The notes under the pieces are model-generated. The model saw only the letters and a program-made list of their open reading frames with translations. It had not been told where the DNA came from and made no database searches. Of a stretch of DNA of 64,000 nucleotides, positions 1-13,170 are shown piece after piece. The first letter of the stretch is position 1, and each line of letters starts with the position of its first letter. Source of the stretch: Ophthalmolycus amberensis (taxonomy: Eukaryota; Chordata; Actinopteri; Perciformes; Zoarcidae); contig JAFEUB010000796.1 of assembly GCA_024529925.1 (NCBI GenBank), positions 256,001 through 320,000 of the forward strand. Direction: 5' to 3'. A program made the position numbers and the translations under genes.

Positions 1-2150
1 GGTCTCAACTGCTGTACAAAGAGGATGGCTGGCAGAGAAAAGGATACAGAAGAGCTGGCAGCTCGAGTCATTCTCATTCACACAGTAGTGGGAGAAACCT
101 GCTTCTTGTCTACACTATATGGTGTCCCCCCCAGTAAGGACAAGGAGATTCTGAAAATGCTGAATGAAAAATATGCAGAAACAACATGCTGCACACATTG
201 TTGTGTACTCCAAAAGCCATAAAACGGAGTAAAAATGGAAATACTTCCATGCACACAGACTGAAAGATGGCAATCGTATGCAACAAAAATGCCATATATA
301 TTAACAGATGTAAACTATTATAGTATCTATTGATCATTGCTTGCCATGAGTCATTTAGCAGCTGCATCCACACATCACCACATGTCTGCAGTGATTGACA
401 TAACGGCATCAGAGTGAGAACAAAATGTCTTCCAATGAAGGAGCAGGAGGGAGAAAATGAGAGAGATGGGTTACATCTATGCCCATGCTGAAATGAGTGC
501 AGCGCTTTGTTTGGTTATGCTGTCTGAGCTGAAATTGATTACTGTGAGAAGCATGCACCAAAGAGCCCCTGCATTCAGATGAAATAAATAACACACTCTT
601 AGAGATGGGAGGGTATGTGGATGATGGAACAGAGGGTGAAAAATGGAATAAGGGAGGAAGGAAGAAACAAAGATGGATTTACCAGGGTAAAAAAGCAGAG
701 ATGAAAAAGAAGGAAATGGCTAAAGGTGGGGTACTGAATGGCATGTCTTCAGTCTAGTGCAGCACTAAAAAGAGACAGCCTGGATGACATCTGGAGTAGT
801 TGAGTTCAGTCACACACCACTTCCCAACCACAGACAACATGATGAGGGATTTAACTTCATTACAACATGTTATGGTAATGAATGGGCTGTGGCCAGTTCT
901 GGATGTGTTAGAGTAATTACCCCACTCCAGCATATGTGTGAGTGACACTTTCTACACGTGTCTGTCTGTGTGTGCATGTGTGTGTACATGTGTGCCAGTC
1001 ATATGTCCTGGGGCTCCAGGTTTAATGAACTGGATGAGGCCTAAGAAAATCTAGCAGGTCTTTTCCACCATGCGCCAAACAGAAGCAACTGCTGCAGCTA
1101 ATTAAAAGAATGCAACACGTAGACAGCTACTATACGGATCATCTCCTATAATTAGCTTGACATTGTTTTTTAACAGAAGATGGGCTTGGGCGGGCCGGGA
1201 CTTTGTGGTTTGGGCCAGTGTCTGGGCATCTGGGTCCATGATAGGTGCCAGAAAGGGAGGGGGACGGACAAAGCTACACACCCCAGAGGGGTGAGGTTGA
1301 CTCTAGGTCACAGAGGCTTACTAGCCTTATGGCTGACAGATGTTAGTCTGGTTCAACAGGAGTTGTGATTCTGGAAAAAGTTACACCACACTACGTTCTA
1401 CGCTGCGATTATCTTCTCTGTGTACAGAAACATCTCATACATCACTCAACAAGACATAAGCAAGAGCACCTCCCTGGATTACAAAGCCTTTGGTAAACCA
1501 TGTCACTTGAATCTGCTATCTAGTTGTGCTGCAATCAAGTGTTCCAGTGTTTGAGTTTGCTGGCCTGTCAGTAGCATTGCCAAGTGGAGCAACAGTGTGC
1601 CTGCTGTGGTTAGTGTGCCGCTGCTAATGTTGCTAATGATCTCCGCAATGGAGTAACAGAGACTGGAGCTGAGTCATTTAATTTACAGTAAGCTTCAATG
1701 TGTGAGAGTCAAGAGGGAGGCAAGGATGTGAGCCAGGGGGATGACTTGTCCCCAGACTGCTCCCTGTTCCCTCATGACAGCACAACAGGGACATGCTGTG
1801 AATAGGTGTTCCTCTGCACTCTGCCAGCCTATGAGCTTGGTGTGTCTAAGTGTGTTGATCTGTTGGTGTGTGAAACAGGGGCAAGGTATCTGAGATGACA
1901 CATTTCCCACAGCGTGGCGACATTAAGGAGAAAGACTGTTTCCCTGCTAAGATAGGGGGACAACTGGAAATGAAATGGCAGTGGATCATTAGACTGGGAT
2001 TGCCTTGAGCTTGCTAATTTATGGAAATTCATTTCTTGTCTGATGTGAAAGGAGAGGGAGCGCGTGACATTGCTTGGCAAGCAGTCAACATCGAGCAGTG
2101 AGAAGGTTAAACTGCTGCACTCTGCTTTGGTGGTCTGGAAAGTTTAGCGG
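1..2150. other. Unique non-coding stretch, no gene seen
   Basis: I read this stretch on both strands and see only short frames without family signatures. It holds an imperfect TG-rich run near 957-997 and otherwise unique, moderately AT-rich sequence. The small frame at 25-222 begins with a plausible ATG, but I see no recognisable domain and no convincing splice context, so I do not call it. Confidence 0.55.
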
Positions 2151-2640
2151 CGTAAAGCCGGGGAGGGCTGTGGTATACCAAGCAACAATGACAAAGAAAC
2201 GCAGACTATGCCAGCCCTCTTCCTGGCAAGGCGGGTAGACGGACAGCCAATCAGGTCCACGCTGGCTCTCTCGCAGGCGAATGGCATGGCATGCTGGCCC
2301 TCACGTTGTCCCGCCTCCCCTCCCCACTGCACTGCAGCTACCCAGAATGATTTTATAAACATTTTGCCACTGGATCAATACCTGTATTGATCAACCATTG
2401 TGAGAGTGATCCGTCTAAAACCCAGAGCAGCCTAGAGCTCAGAGATGGGAGGAGCGAAAGAGAGAGGCTGCAGAGAGGATGGAGAAAGAGAGAGAGTCTG
2501 CAGCCACAGTGAAAGGGAGAAGAGGTACAAGGGAAGAGAAGCGAATCTGAGAGAGAAGCCGACGCAGAGCTGAAGGCAGGTTTCGGACAATGCTGCAAGG
2601 CCACTGGGATTGGGGAGAAACCTATGGTAATTGCTTTCTC
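2151..2640 (+). promoter_or_regulatory. Promoter-like block with possible 5' exon
   Basis: This block is richer in GC and CpG than its surroundings. It contains an inverted-CCAAT-type AGCCAATCAG near 2246, a TATA-like TTTATAAAC at about 2352-2360, and a 20-bp near-palindrome just downstream. A purine-rich stretch follows that would suit a 5' leader, then ATG at 2590 and a GT donor-like site at 2627. The order (CCAAT, TATA, leader, ATG, donor) is that of a vertebrate promoter and first exon, but each part is common by chance. An enhancer is an equally good reading. No downstream exon could be linked to it. Confidence 0.25.
2373..2392. promoter_or_regulatory. Palindromic ATCAATA pair
   Basis: GATCAATACCTGTATTGATC is a perfect inverted repeat with 9-bp arms and a 2-base centre. 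Each arm carries ATCAATA, a core accepted by CUT-homeodomain (ONECUT/HNF6-type) proteins. It lies about 15 bases past the TATA-like sequence, so it could be a paired factor site. Function is inferred from the motif only. Confidence 0.3.
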
Positions 2641-5600
2641 ATTAAGAAGGGGAGGGTGAGGGCGACTAATGACTACTGCTTTAAGTATGCGGGTAAGTGA
2701 CAGATGGAGAAATAGTGCGAAGAGATGTGTATGTGTGTAAGAAGGGGGGGTGATTCCCACACCTGAGGTTGCTAATGCCTGCACTAGTTTGGCCTGCTAT
2801 GTAGCACTGTCAAGTACATTGTTGCATGTGCATAAGTGTGCATGATTGCAAGAGGTTTAAACGGAAATTGAGGGGAGGAGGGGAATGCGGATGGTTGGCG
2901 ATTAAGACGTTCTGCATGGAAAAAAAAACAATTATTCTGCTTTATTTATTACTGATTACATTTTGATTTTTTAATGTTTCCTCTAGAAAAAAACCCGCCT
3001 TCTGAACAGAAGAAGCTGGAGTGTCAAAGATCTGTAGTTTCCTTGGTGACATCATGGGACAGAGAAGGCCCACCACTTAATGAGCTCATAACTGGAAATT
3101 CCTGAGAAAATCAAAGGTCGAAAGAAAAAGCCTGCATCCTGGATACAAAGATCGAACAAGGAAGTAACAGGAACATTTCTGATCAAGGCAAAGTTGGATG
3201 TATAATCCAACACTGATTTCAAGCTCAAAGATAGTGTAAACTGCGGCAGATAATAGATCATTGCTGTTTTGAGCTGGAGTGAATACAACTAGCTCTGGGA
3301 TGTTTTCTGACTATTCTTTGGATTGGATTTACTTTTCATTATATTTTGAATTTTGTTGGAATTTTACTGTGCTGACAACTGACTGGACCACTCAACAACA
3401 GCAATGAATGGTTGATTCAAGGCCCCAAGCTGCGCTGCACTGGAGGTGGAGCCAAAAGGCTTCTGGGATGATCCCCCAATGCTAATAGGAAATCAAGTTT
3501 CCATTGATTGGTTTTTAATGTGACTTCCTCGTGCATAATGTAGATTTGAGGAAAGCCATATTCCTCCAAACTGTCGGGGAGAACTTTGATGCTCATGAAC
3601 TCACTTTGCACTGAACTCTGGTGTGGGAACACTCAGAGAAAAAGGCCAACAATCTACAGGTTCACTCTTCTGTGAACAAGCAGTTCAAAGAAACAATGAC
3701 AACAATTGCCGATAATAATATAATTAAACTGTAAAATAAATTCAACATTTGTTGTGCGGTACACAATGGAAGTGTGTTTGGCATAAAAGATCCTTGGCTG
3801 TGTCCCAGTTCCACACTTGCGTTGTGTATGTTTAACAGTGTACTGTTTTGACACAAGAAATTAATGACAAGAAATGATTCAATATGGTCGCCAACAGACT
3901 TCAATTAAACTGTGATTTTGGAACTCCACTGCCATTTTCAAAGCAGGAGAAAAACAACTAAAACGCAAAAATGTTTTCCGAATTTTTAATAACTCTATTG
4001 ATTTATTCTCTGTCACCACTCACTGCACTCAAAACAAATTGAGAATGTATAATTCATGAATATATCTTATTTTAGTGTATTTTATTAATTGTCCAATTTA
4101 AACATACTTCTTAAAAAATCAATATAAATGTAAATATATTGTGGAATTGAATGGAATTATTTACTTCCCTTGAGCTAAACTCGTAAGATAAATGTAAAGT
4201 ACAAGTAATGGTAACCAGTGAGACTCAAACATCAGAGCTTGCTAGCATTAGAGTTGTTAAACAACACACAGATTATGAGTCCTGTGCAGCAACAGCAAAC
4301 ATTCATTTGTCTTCTTATCATTGACTAGTACACCTCATTGGGTTTATCAGTTGCAGAAGACTGTTTTTCAGCTCAAGGATGAATAGAGCTGCACAGAGAG
4401 GAGAAAAATATAAGAAAAGCCAATGATCACAGGCCTGACATCTGGTCCACGTTTATAAAACCCTGATCAGATGTGGATTGCTGTTAACAAATGTGCCCGC
4501 AATATCTGAGTTATTTAGCAAACACAATATTTGACCTGTATACTATGCGGATGGGGTTTGTAGCACACAGTTAAACGGCTGAAAAGCTGTCTCAACTGTG
4601 AAAGGAGGGGCTATAAAAAAAACAATAATTCTTTGAAAGAAAACTAATGGTAGTACAAATAATGCTGATGAATACCTTTTCTGTAATCTAAATCAGTTTG
4701 TGCCATAGATGAACTAAGCTGAAGTGTTGTCAAATGCATGCCAATGACTCACAGTGTAACATACAGGCTAAATATGGCTGCCAGCCTTCTCAGCCATGCT
4801 CTCATTTGTTTTCTGTTAGTACATTGATACCTTGATTTAGGTGGGATATCTGTTGCCTTTTGTGTATTATTTAGTCGGTAACATTCTAACATGCAAAGGT
4901 ATATATAGAGAAATAGGCCCGTTATTTTTGCCCATTAGGAGAAATAACCAAATGGCTGGATAGTTTAAACACTTATACTACATATCAATGCCTTACTATT
5001 GTTAATAACAGTTTAATTTCAGAGAGATTAACACTCTTAAGTGTTACCACCTAACACAAAGAGTTAATTCATGTGCTATCAAAGCAGTAGTGAGACACTA
5101 AATCATTTTCTTATTTCCTTTCATCCCTTTTGTTTGATTCCTACTCTCAAAAACAAACCCTTGGTTGAGTGCCAAAACATAAATTAGGATCTTCATTAGA
5201 CACATCAAATCTAAATTACTATTCAATTAACAGGCCAGTCAACCTGAACTAATCAACCAATTAGGCCGTGTGTGTTCACAGAAAAGCTAACAAAAGCGCA
5301 CGAGTCCCCTGGGAAAGCAGTAAAACACTGCAGAAGAGTGACAGTGCAAATGAGAAGCCACTGGTTCAGGAGAGAAAAGAGGATAAACGTGACATGGAGA
5401 TCACATCACTATTCACCCCTGTCAGGTTTTGGGAAATTAAACTCCAAGTTACAAGAAATAATTAAAACTGTAAAGAAGAAATGGCAAAAATGTGAAACAA
5501 AATAATTTATAAGAGCTTTGATCAAGTTGCATTGTAAATGGGTTAATGTGTTTATGGTCAGGAGCTTTGATTGAAATGCATATTATTCCTCAGATGAAAC

Positions 5601-6180
5601 CTTCAATTGTGTTAAAACATCTGGCACTGTTGCAAACTATTTAAATACTGGGCACAAAAACATAACAACGGCTAAAACCTTACCCCTATGTTTAACTTAA
5701 TTGATTCGAAAAATCATATTAAAGCAGGTAATGAAAAAGAACATGATTATGATGGAACGGAAAAGGCCAATTTTGTATTTATTTACATTATTTATCTACT
5801 GTACTTTTCTGCAATATGATGGTGTGGAGTGGCTGTACTGTCTCTTTGTGGCGCACAGAAATTCACATTTACCAACCCTGAAAATTAGACTCGTTGTAGT
5901 TGCTGGCACATGGTATTATCTGCACTGTGGGAGAATGAAAGGCTTTGCGATGCAACATTCAGTGGGGTAGGGCTGCTGGGATGTCTGTGTTGAACATACC
6001 TTTGGCCACAGGAGATCTGATGGGCAGCACAGGCTGATCAAACGTCTTTGTCAAACACAACAGAATGCAACCTAAAAGAGAAACAAACACACATATTACA
6101 CACATATACAGACGGAGTAAAGCCAGACCAATACTGGATTTTTATGGTTATACTGACATGGATATTTGAGAGTTTAAAAA
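2641..6180. other. AT-rich unique stretch with one possible transposon end
   Basis: No gene is supported here. The DNA is AT-rich and mostly unique. At about 3797-3807, GCTGTGTCCCA matches the outer end of the Harbinger-type relic at 50.7 kb, but no opposite end was found, so at most it is a solo or truncated relic. The short frames at 5268-5505 and 5701-5970 lack any recognisable domain. Confidence 0.5.
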
Positions 6181-6182
6181 AA

Positions 6183-6234
6183 TCATATATATATGGATAT
6201 ATATATCCATATATATATGGATATATATATATTT
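6183..6234. repeat. AT-rich palindromic repeat, 24-bp period
   Basis: The tract alternates CCATATATATATGG-type and GGATATATATATCC-type blocks, each of which is its own reverse complement. A 24-bp unit beginning at 6184 recurs at 6108 plus 100 (position 6208 by the line count). It could extrude a cruciform and is likely length-variable. Confidence 0.8.
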
Positions 6235-6780
6235 TAACAGAAGACAGTAACCAATAATCTTGATTCAAATCCCTTAAATGTGTTTTTTCTTATTGTGAGC
6301 AAGATACATACTAAGTGGGACATCTCTACCCCTTCCAGCCCTCACATCTAAAGGTCTGAGATCTGATGGCGCTGCAGTACAGGCCAAAGGGGGTTGTAAA
6401 GAGGAGAACACCATTATTGTACTAGTAAATGTCAGAACAACCCCATCTAATTGTGCCATTACTAATTCATGTTTATTAATGCAGTGATGTATGATGGCTC
6501 TACAGACAAGACTGGGCTTGTCTGTGCCTGTCATGTATGGCTTATTCTTTGCTGGTGAGGGCTGCAGGGACTGTGTTGGGGACCGGGTGGTGGATGTGGT
6601 GGGTGTGGGGCATATATTGCATGTAGTGACAGTGCCAAGTGGTGTGTGACTTTAACATGAAGGCAGAGTTGACTGATGGTGCTGGTGTCTCCTGCTGGCC
6701 CAGTGCCCCTGGTCCCCAGTGCCCCAGCCCCTCACTACCCCAGAGCCTCTGGGCAAGTACCACAGTTATTGTTTTCACTG

Positions 6781-6910
6781 CCAAGCAATTAGCGGCACTT
6801 AAGATTTATTTAGTCATGCTCTAATGTGTGGTAATTAGCTTGGGGCCCAAACAAGCCCCATCATCACATCACCTTGTCGCTCACATCAGCGCAATGCATC
6901 AGCAGGAGAC
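6781..6910. promoter_or_regulatory. Homeodomain-site-rich block (candidate enhancer)
   Basis: CAATTAG (6786-6792), an NKX-like CACTTAAG (6796-6803), a TTTATT core and TAATTA (6832-6837) lie within 60 bases of non-repetitive DNA. Such clustering is typical of conserved non-coding elements near vertebrate developmental genes. Conservation was not tested. Confidence 0.25.
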
Positions 6911-7130
6911 AGTAAGGGAATGTGAGCGAGGAAGCAGGAAGTACAGAGGATGAGGATCTTGGGGGGGGAGGTGGAGCAGAGCTAGAAGGATTACAAGAGC
7001 TCCAGTCCAGCTCTGTGGATCAGCACTTTTTAAGAGATCTTCAGGGGCCTGTTGGCTGAACGCATAGCAGGAGGAAAGGGCAAATACAGCCCAGTTACAC
7101 TTTTATAGAATGCTTTGTGGAAAAACACCC

Positions 7131-7320
7131 CTGACACACACCTTGCCCTGGCAGCTCGGTTTGTCATATGGCCCAAGGGGCTCCGCTGGCCTATCACATG
7201 ACCAATGTAATGACCTTAAAGGGCAACTTCCTCAACAAGCTCAGGCCAATCCCACTGGCTGGACTGCTGTTTGGGTCACTGCATAATGAGCGATGCATTC
7301 GGCCCTAAGGCTGGAATTTA
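7131..7320. promoter_or_regulatory. Complex GC-balanced block (candidate enhancer)
   Basis: This is a high-complexity, repeat-free segment with CCAAT at about 7202 and TGACCTTAA (7211-7219), a nuclear-receptor half-site in ERR/SF1-like context. Composition differs from the AT-rich flanks. The call is an inference from motifs and texture only. Confidence 0.22.
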
Positions 7321-9960
7321 AAAAAAGAAACGATGTAGAAACCAGGCCAAAGAGATTATGCAGAAGCTGCCAAGAAGGGTGAAACAAAACAAAAAAAATG
7401 TCAGCCAAATGCTAGTTTATCTACTGTTGTTGGTTCATAATGCTTTTGGGAATCAACATAATAAAACACATGATATGAATGTGAAGTTATGTCACGAATT
7501 TGTTGCAGGTGTCAGTGTAACTGCTATTAAGAGACATAAATTGTGGGATTAGAGATTCTTTATTATTTGTTGGTGTGTAATGGTTTCAGCAATTGGAGTG
7601 CTTTGGTTATATGATTACATGCATCCTCTGAGCTGCGTGTGCACCCAGGCTCTATGGTCGATCTCACATGTCAGCTATAGTTTGGTCCTCAATACATTCA
7701 CATACCAGCGAGTGGTGATTCTCTAACCATTGTGGTCAAAGCATGAATTAAATATTACATTCACTGAACACCAGGCTACCCAGAACCTTGGAGAAACAAA
7801 ACATCTGTGTAGGTTCCTCCACTCCACCTTAGCGACATCCACCCACATCTCCATCGATGCACATACAGAATAAAGGACGATTGCACTTTATGAATATAAA
7901 TATATGGAGGCCTGAGAATTGAGGAGAATCAATGCAAGGAGTGTAATAACTTACAGTATCTACTTGAACAATACATATTTTTCTTTTATAAAACACAAAG
8001 TGTTACAGCAGTAGCTCACGAGAGAGCAGAGGAAGGTCAAAGGCAGGTCCTGTTTTACTGCATGCGCACATCTTATACATATTCATAAACAAATCCCATC
8101 AATCTTTGCTGGTTGGAGGGGGTGGGAGAAAATTGGAAAAAGTACATCTTACAAACAGCACGTGGAAAACTATACAGCACCTGCCTCTGATCATAAAAAC
8201 AACTGCTGATGCAAAACATCAGAGTAGCCATTTTTGTGTTTAGTGTTTGACTGGTAGATGCACTCTAATCATTGCAGAACTGGGCCTCCTCATGGAACTA
8301 TCACCTACAATTGCGAGTCAGTCTGGAAGGGTGGTGCTATAAATGAAATATCACTTTCCATTTTATCTCTAGGGGCAGCGTGATGCTCCGAACCAATCAA
8401 AACCTCACAAGCCAACCCTTGACCTTTTTCATCTCAATATGACTACCATTATCTTGCAGAAAATTAGAAGCATCTAGCTATTGTTCAGTAGGGACAGGGG
8501 TCGAGGTTATTTAAAGATAAATGCTCTCGTGTTCATGATCCATGCAGCAATAACACACCACCAACACGGAGCAGGGGAGAAACATGTCTGCTAAGCCCGT
8601 GTGGCTGCATGAGTGCACATGCGCACACATGAGGCTATGTGTCAATGCATCCATGTTGATTGTTCAGTGCTGATGTAGTTTGGCGTTCACCTAGTAAACC
8701 TGTCTGTTGGTGTTGGGCAAGCAGGTTTCAGTGAATGCTTTAGTGTTATTATGCGAGTACTAAAATGAACAAGTTTAAATGCACTATTTACAGCAAGAAT
8801 TTTGAAAGGAACAGATGAATATACAACGGTCTCCATAGGCAACTGGCTCACTGCTGGATGGCTTATAAACATGAGTAGTGTGAGGGATAATATCCTCCTG
8901 GTAACAGAGCCATTAGGGGACGAATGTGAATAGAGCTAATGTAGGACTGAAATGACATGACAACGTGATGCTGTGGGTGTGAAAACTAGCGGAGGGACCG
9001 TTAGCCTTTTTGCACACTCTCCCACAGAGGTAGGCACACGATACACATGCGAGTCACACAAACTTAAAGAACATATATTTTGGGAATACTTCACGGTTTA
9101 AGAAATTGTGCCAGTCGAAGATATGTCTTTAAAGGGTGAACAATATATTTAAACGCCAAACTCTAGGAAGCTCTATCTGTTATTATATGTACAGACGTTA
9201 GCTGGATCATCATAATTAATCCTTTTGAAAACAATGTTGACAATATTATGTTTCATTGCAGTTGTATTTCAATGGGTAGCTCCACTACAGAATGAGATCA
9301 GTAAAAAGCACGAGCTAAATACAAATAGGAATAACCTTGGAGCGTGGTTATTGAGTTTAAATACACTTTAAACTGTTGCATTGAAGCACACATTGATAAG
9401 TGTATTAGATGAGAAACAAGACTATTAACAAAGGTATTTAAAACACGATTTAGTGGCCCTCTTTGGACTGCTGTTGTGTGAAACAATTATTCCGTCTATA
9501 AAAAAGTATATATATATCACCCCCAAAGGTCAGGTTTGACTCTGACATCATGGGAGAAAGTCACTATTTATTCTAATAATCAGAGCAATATTATCAGTAC
9601 ACAAGACAGCGTCAGAAATCACATGATACCAATTTCTATGACCTCTAATATTTTGGGTATTAGCAGTCCTAACATTGGCAGAATGAATAATAACCAATAT
9701 GTTAAATGTGCACTGTTTGGGGCGAGAATACAACTGACCATGAATTTGTAGTTCTGCAGAAGGACATGCAAATGTCATAAAACAGCAAGAAATCGTTACT
9801 TCTATCCAACATATGTCAATAGCAGGCCATGCTTCCTAAATAAATGAATATATTAATATTTTTCTATTCTTTTTTCACTTCCAACATGAGTTATTATCTA
9901 TTATGATGCATGCATAATGTTACAGAGGGTCACAGGATAGTTCTGCTTTAAATGTTATAT

Positions 9961-10145
9961 TTTCACGATTGGTTCATTCTCTCCATTTCCCGTCCATTGT
10001 GTGCCAGCAGACTCCATTGTGTGTGGGTAGGTTCTGCTCGGCCCTCAGAGGGGCCATCCCCCGGGAGCACTGCATCTTTTATTAATCAGGGGCGCTGCGC
10101 CACAGCCCCGCTTATCTAATTTAGCAGCGCGCCTCAGATACAACT
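9961..10145. promoter_or_regulatory. GC-rich block with ATTA cores (candidate enhancer)
   Basis: A GC-richer, CpG-containing segment (about 10035-10135) surrounds TTTTATTAATCAGG and a GCTTATCTAATT sequence that holds both a GATA site and an ATTA-like core. It stands out from AT-rich neighbours and has no coding frame with recognisable content. Confidence 0.22.
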
Positions 10146-13100
10146 ATGTCGGGCTTGGTGTGGAAAGAAGGGACAGGGGTATGGGGGTGCAGTTGGGTGT
10201 AGATAGGGTGGGGGTTGGGGGGGCTTTCTTCGTTTTTTCCATATTGTGGGTGATGCAGGAGGGCTGAGAAGGAGCCGGGGAGACAGAGGGGAGGTAGCGA
10301 ATTATAAGACACCTCGTCACCAAGTTTTGGGACTGAATCACAATACAGCAAATTACCTTCTGCTGACAAGAAAAAATGAGCGTGGCCCCCATATGAAAAA
10401 AAAATAGGATTGTCAGGAAGAGGTGACACATTGATTGCTTAGTATGCGCATCCAGAAGGCTGGGGTTCAGAGGCATCCTCCCTATATATATATGTAGAAG
10501 AGGTGCAGCAGTGCACAGCACAGCCATGAGGGGGAATGAGAAATTGAAATGCCATGTTAGATTGGAGTCCTTTCCACAAGCCGTTCTCTCCGGTCTAGCC
10601 CATATTAGACTGCCATATCATAGTACAGCCATGTGTGTTGTGCTGAACATCCATATATGTACCAGCCAACACTAAAGGTAAGACAATTTGGCGCTCACTA
10701 ACATTACAGTTCGCTGGAAGGTATACAGTTAGGCATTGTACACATTTACACACCAAACATAAGGACCTGGAAACACAAACAAAATACACAAGCATAAACT
10801 GGTCTCTAGGTGTTTTATTCTTCTTTTCTGGTTGTCCCTCCTCCCCCCCCTTCTCTCTCATCTGTGTCATAGCTCAGATGAATCAGTGTCACCGGTGTTG
10901 AGAGCACTTACTGTCAACCCTGGCGCCCCGGGCTACGGCACTGATGGACACAAACTATAAAATATCAGCCCCCTGGGGAAACATCGCTCAAGAACTGCCC
11001 CACAGCCCCGAGGGGGTGTGATCTGGTCAGTGTGTATGTGTTTGTATGAGTGTGGTGAGAGAGCGATAGGGCATTGTGTTTGTCTGTGTATCACTTATGA
11101 TCCTGGAAGTATAGTCTTGTGTGTGCAATCATGTGGACAGTTTCCATACCATTTGCATGAGAAAGACGTAAAAGGGAAGCTGGTGGTTGTATTTTTCATG
11201 TCAGTGCATAACTGCCTTCTTGTTCATGCATTTTCTGTTAATAGAGGGATAAATAGAAAGAATAGAATAAACGTGATTCTGGGCATTCTGAACATTTCCA
11301 TTTCTGTTTCACTGTCACAATAATGACCCTCCCCTAGTCCTACCGAGCCCCTTAACCAAATTCCATAACTCTGTGTATAAGCTCAGCCCCCCTGACAAAA
11401 ACTACAAGCAGGCAACCGTATGGGAAAAGCGCAAATGAATCAATCAATAAAATCAATGGTTCTGTCTGAGGACATGTCCCGCATCAGCTGATAAGTGGGA
11501 TAACCTCCCCCTCCTGTTCTAGTCAGGTTCATGAGGGTATGAAGAGTCTGCGTGGTTAGAAATGGAAGAGGGAGAGGAGGCTATCTGAAGGAACGGGAGA
11601 GACTAAGCTTTTCAGCCCTCTGATGAACCCCCCCCCCCCCCCCCCCCCCCCCTAATATTGGTCACTGGGCAGCTATTCCCTTCTTTCAATTCTGCAAGGT
11701 CAAGGTTTCTGCTTCTCGGTGTGCATGTCCAAGCACGTAAGCAAATGCACTCATGTAAAATATAAGGAACACAGCATAGCTGCACTTGTTTATCTTTCAT
11801 GAGATGGAATATTCTAGGCACCAATTTACACATGATGAACTTGTCTCTTAATATGCCTTTACCATATCTCCAAATATTGACTATTCATTTACACAGTCTG
11901 CAGTCTGTTGCTGCTTGATTCACATAATAGCAGTGTATTAACAGGGCTCCTTTGAGATTCAAGGACAAAGGCATTAAGAGGAAAAAGAAGCAAGGTACAT
12001 AACAGTGTATTGTTGCCCTATGGCAATGGGACACAGGCGTATGCTGTGTTCTACTATTATGCACTGCTCTGTTAGTGGTGGAGGTAAAGGACTTCTTGAG
12101 TGGCAGGGAGGAAGATATGAATGCAAATAGATACAATCAAAGGAAAATCACACATTACTCTACAGTCTTTATTTTTTTGTTTGTCAGCTTAGTGCTAATG
12201 GAAGTTATGAGGCCTAACATAGGAACTGCATGATCAAAAACAGTTATTCTTAGTGTCTGTCAAATGACAGAAGAAAACAAAGTCGTCTCTGTTTGATCAA
12301 ATACATTCAAAGGCAGGTATCGGTATTCAACAACCAATCAATAAAAACTGTCATGGGGTTTGTTTATGGACTTTCACTAGCTTGAGCCACACAAATACTC
12401 ACTAGTCTGCATTTTAACATACCAATATCCATGTTTATTGAGCCGGAAAGTGCCCCACTTATCAACTGATGTGGATAAAACAAAGTTGTGCTCCTCAGCT
12501 GTCTTCTGATCTAGCTAAGCCCCTGTACAGTTTGGCGTGAAGTGGCATTTTCCGGAAAGAAAAAAGGGAAATATGCAGTATATGATACACAAATGTTCGA
12601 TGTTAGTGCAGACAGTCTCAATGAATGTTACTTCCTGTTGGAGGGATGGGGACAGATTCAGAGGGGCAAAAAGGGGTCTGCAGACCCCTGTAACAGTCAC
12701 TTAAGTTAAGCACTAGTCTGCCAGGCCTCCCGCCACACAGTAAAACTCATCTATAATTTGTGATGAGTTTAATGCCATCTCCACTTCATGATTATGTGAT
12801 ATTCTTCACCTCTGCCATAGCCAATGAGGCCAAGAGCTGGCAGTCTTAATGAGGTGCCTCAGAGTTCAGCTTAGGGGAAGGAGAGGTGGGAAGATGGGTG
12901 TAAGAACGAGGATGAGAGGAGGACCGAAGGCCTTATGCAAGCTGGATAAACTGATAATCTCAATATTGAGAAATACAGTCAATCTTGAGCTATGACTGAG
13001 TATAGTGTCCGAAAATATTTGAAAATCTGTTGAAATTGAAGGCCACGATTGCGCCGCTCATTCTAATGAGACATGGTCACAATTAAACAGCGAGAGAAAG

Positions 13101-13170
13101 TCACTAAGTCCTTGCTCAGAGATCCAGACCCCCAAAACACTTGGAATCCTGGTTTTGTTGAGGATTATGT
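10146..13170. other. Unique stretch, no gene seen
   Basis: No gene is supported. It contains a G-rich run near 10205-10222, a C-rich run near 10843-10850 and the long C tract listed at 11628. Open frames on the minus strand at 10121-10527 overlap each other in different frames and look like chance products of low-complexity DNA. Confidence 0.5.
11628..11652 (+). repeat. Poly-C tract, 25 bases
   Basis: An uninterrupted run of C of about 25 bases. Long C/G mononucleotide runs are rare in vertebrate DNA compared with A/T runs, so the exact length may be a sequencing estimate. Confidence 0.9.

Larger units (their letters stand above)
6235..9960. other. Unique stretch with regulatory-like blocks
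   Basis: No gene is supported. It includes two blocks listed separately (6781-6910 and 7131-7320) and a further compositionally complex block around 8340-8530 with CCAAT and TGACCT motifs. The rest is AT-rich, including TATA-type runs near 9507-9520. Frames at 7358, 9536 and 9548 are short and unsupported. Confidence 0.5.

Noticed and set aside
25..222. Short frame at the window start
   Set aside because: 65 codons, no family match that I recognise, no supporting signals.
2590..2626. Assignment of the mini exon to a nuclear receptor of the COUP-TF type
   Set aside because: The length and the YG ending loosely recall an alternative first exon of that family, but residues do not align well and no receptor exons are present in the window.
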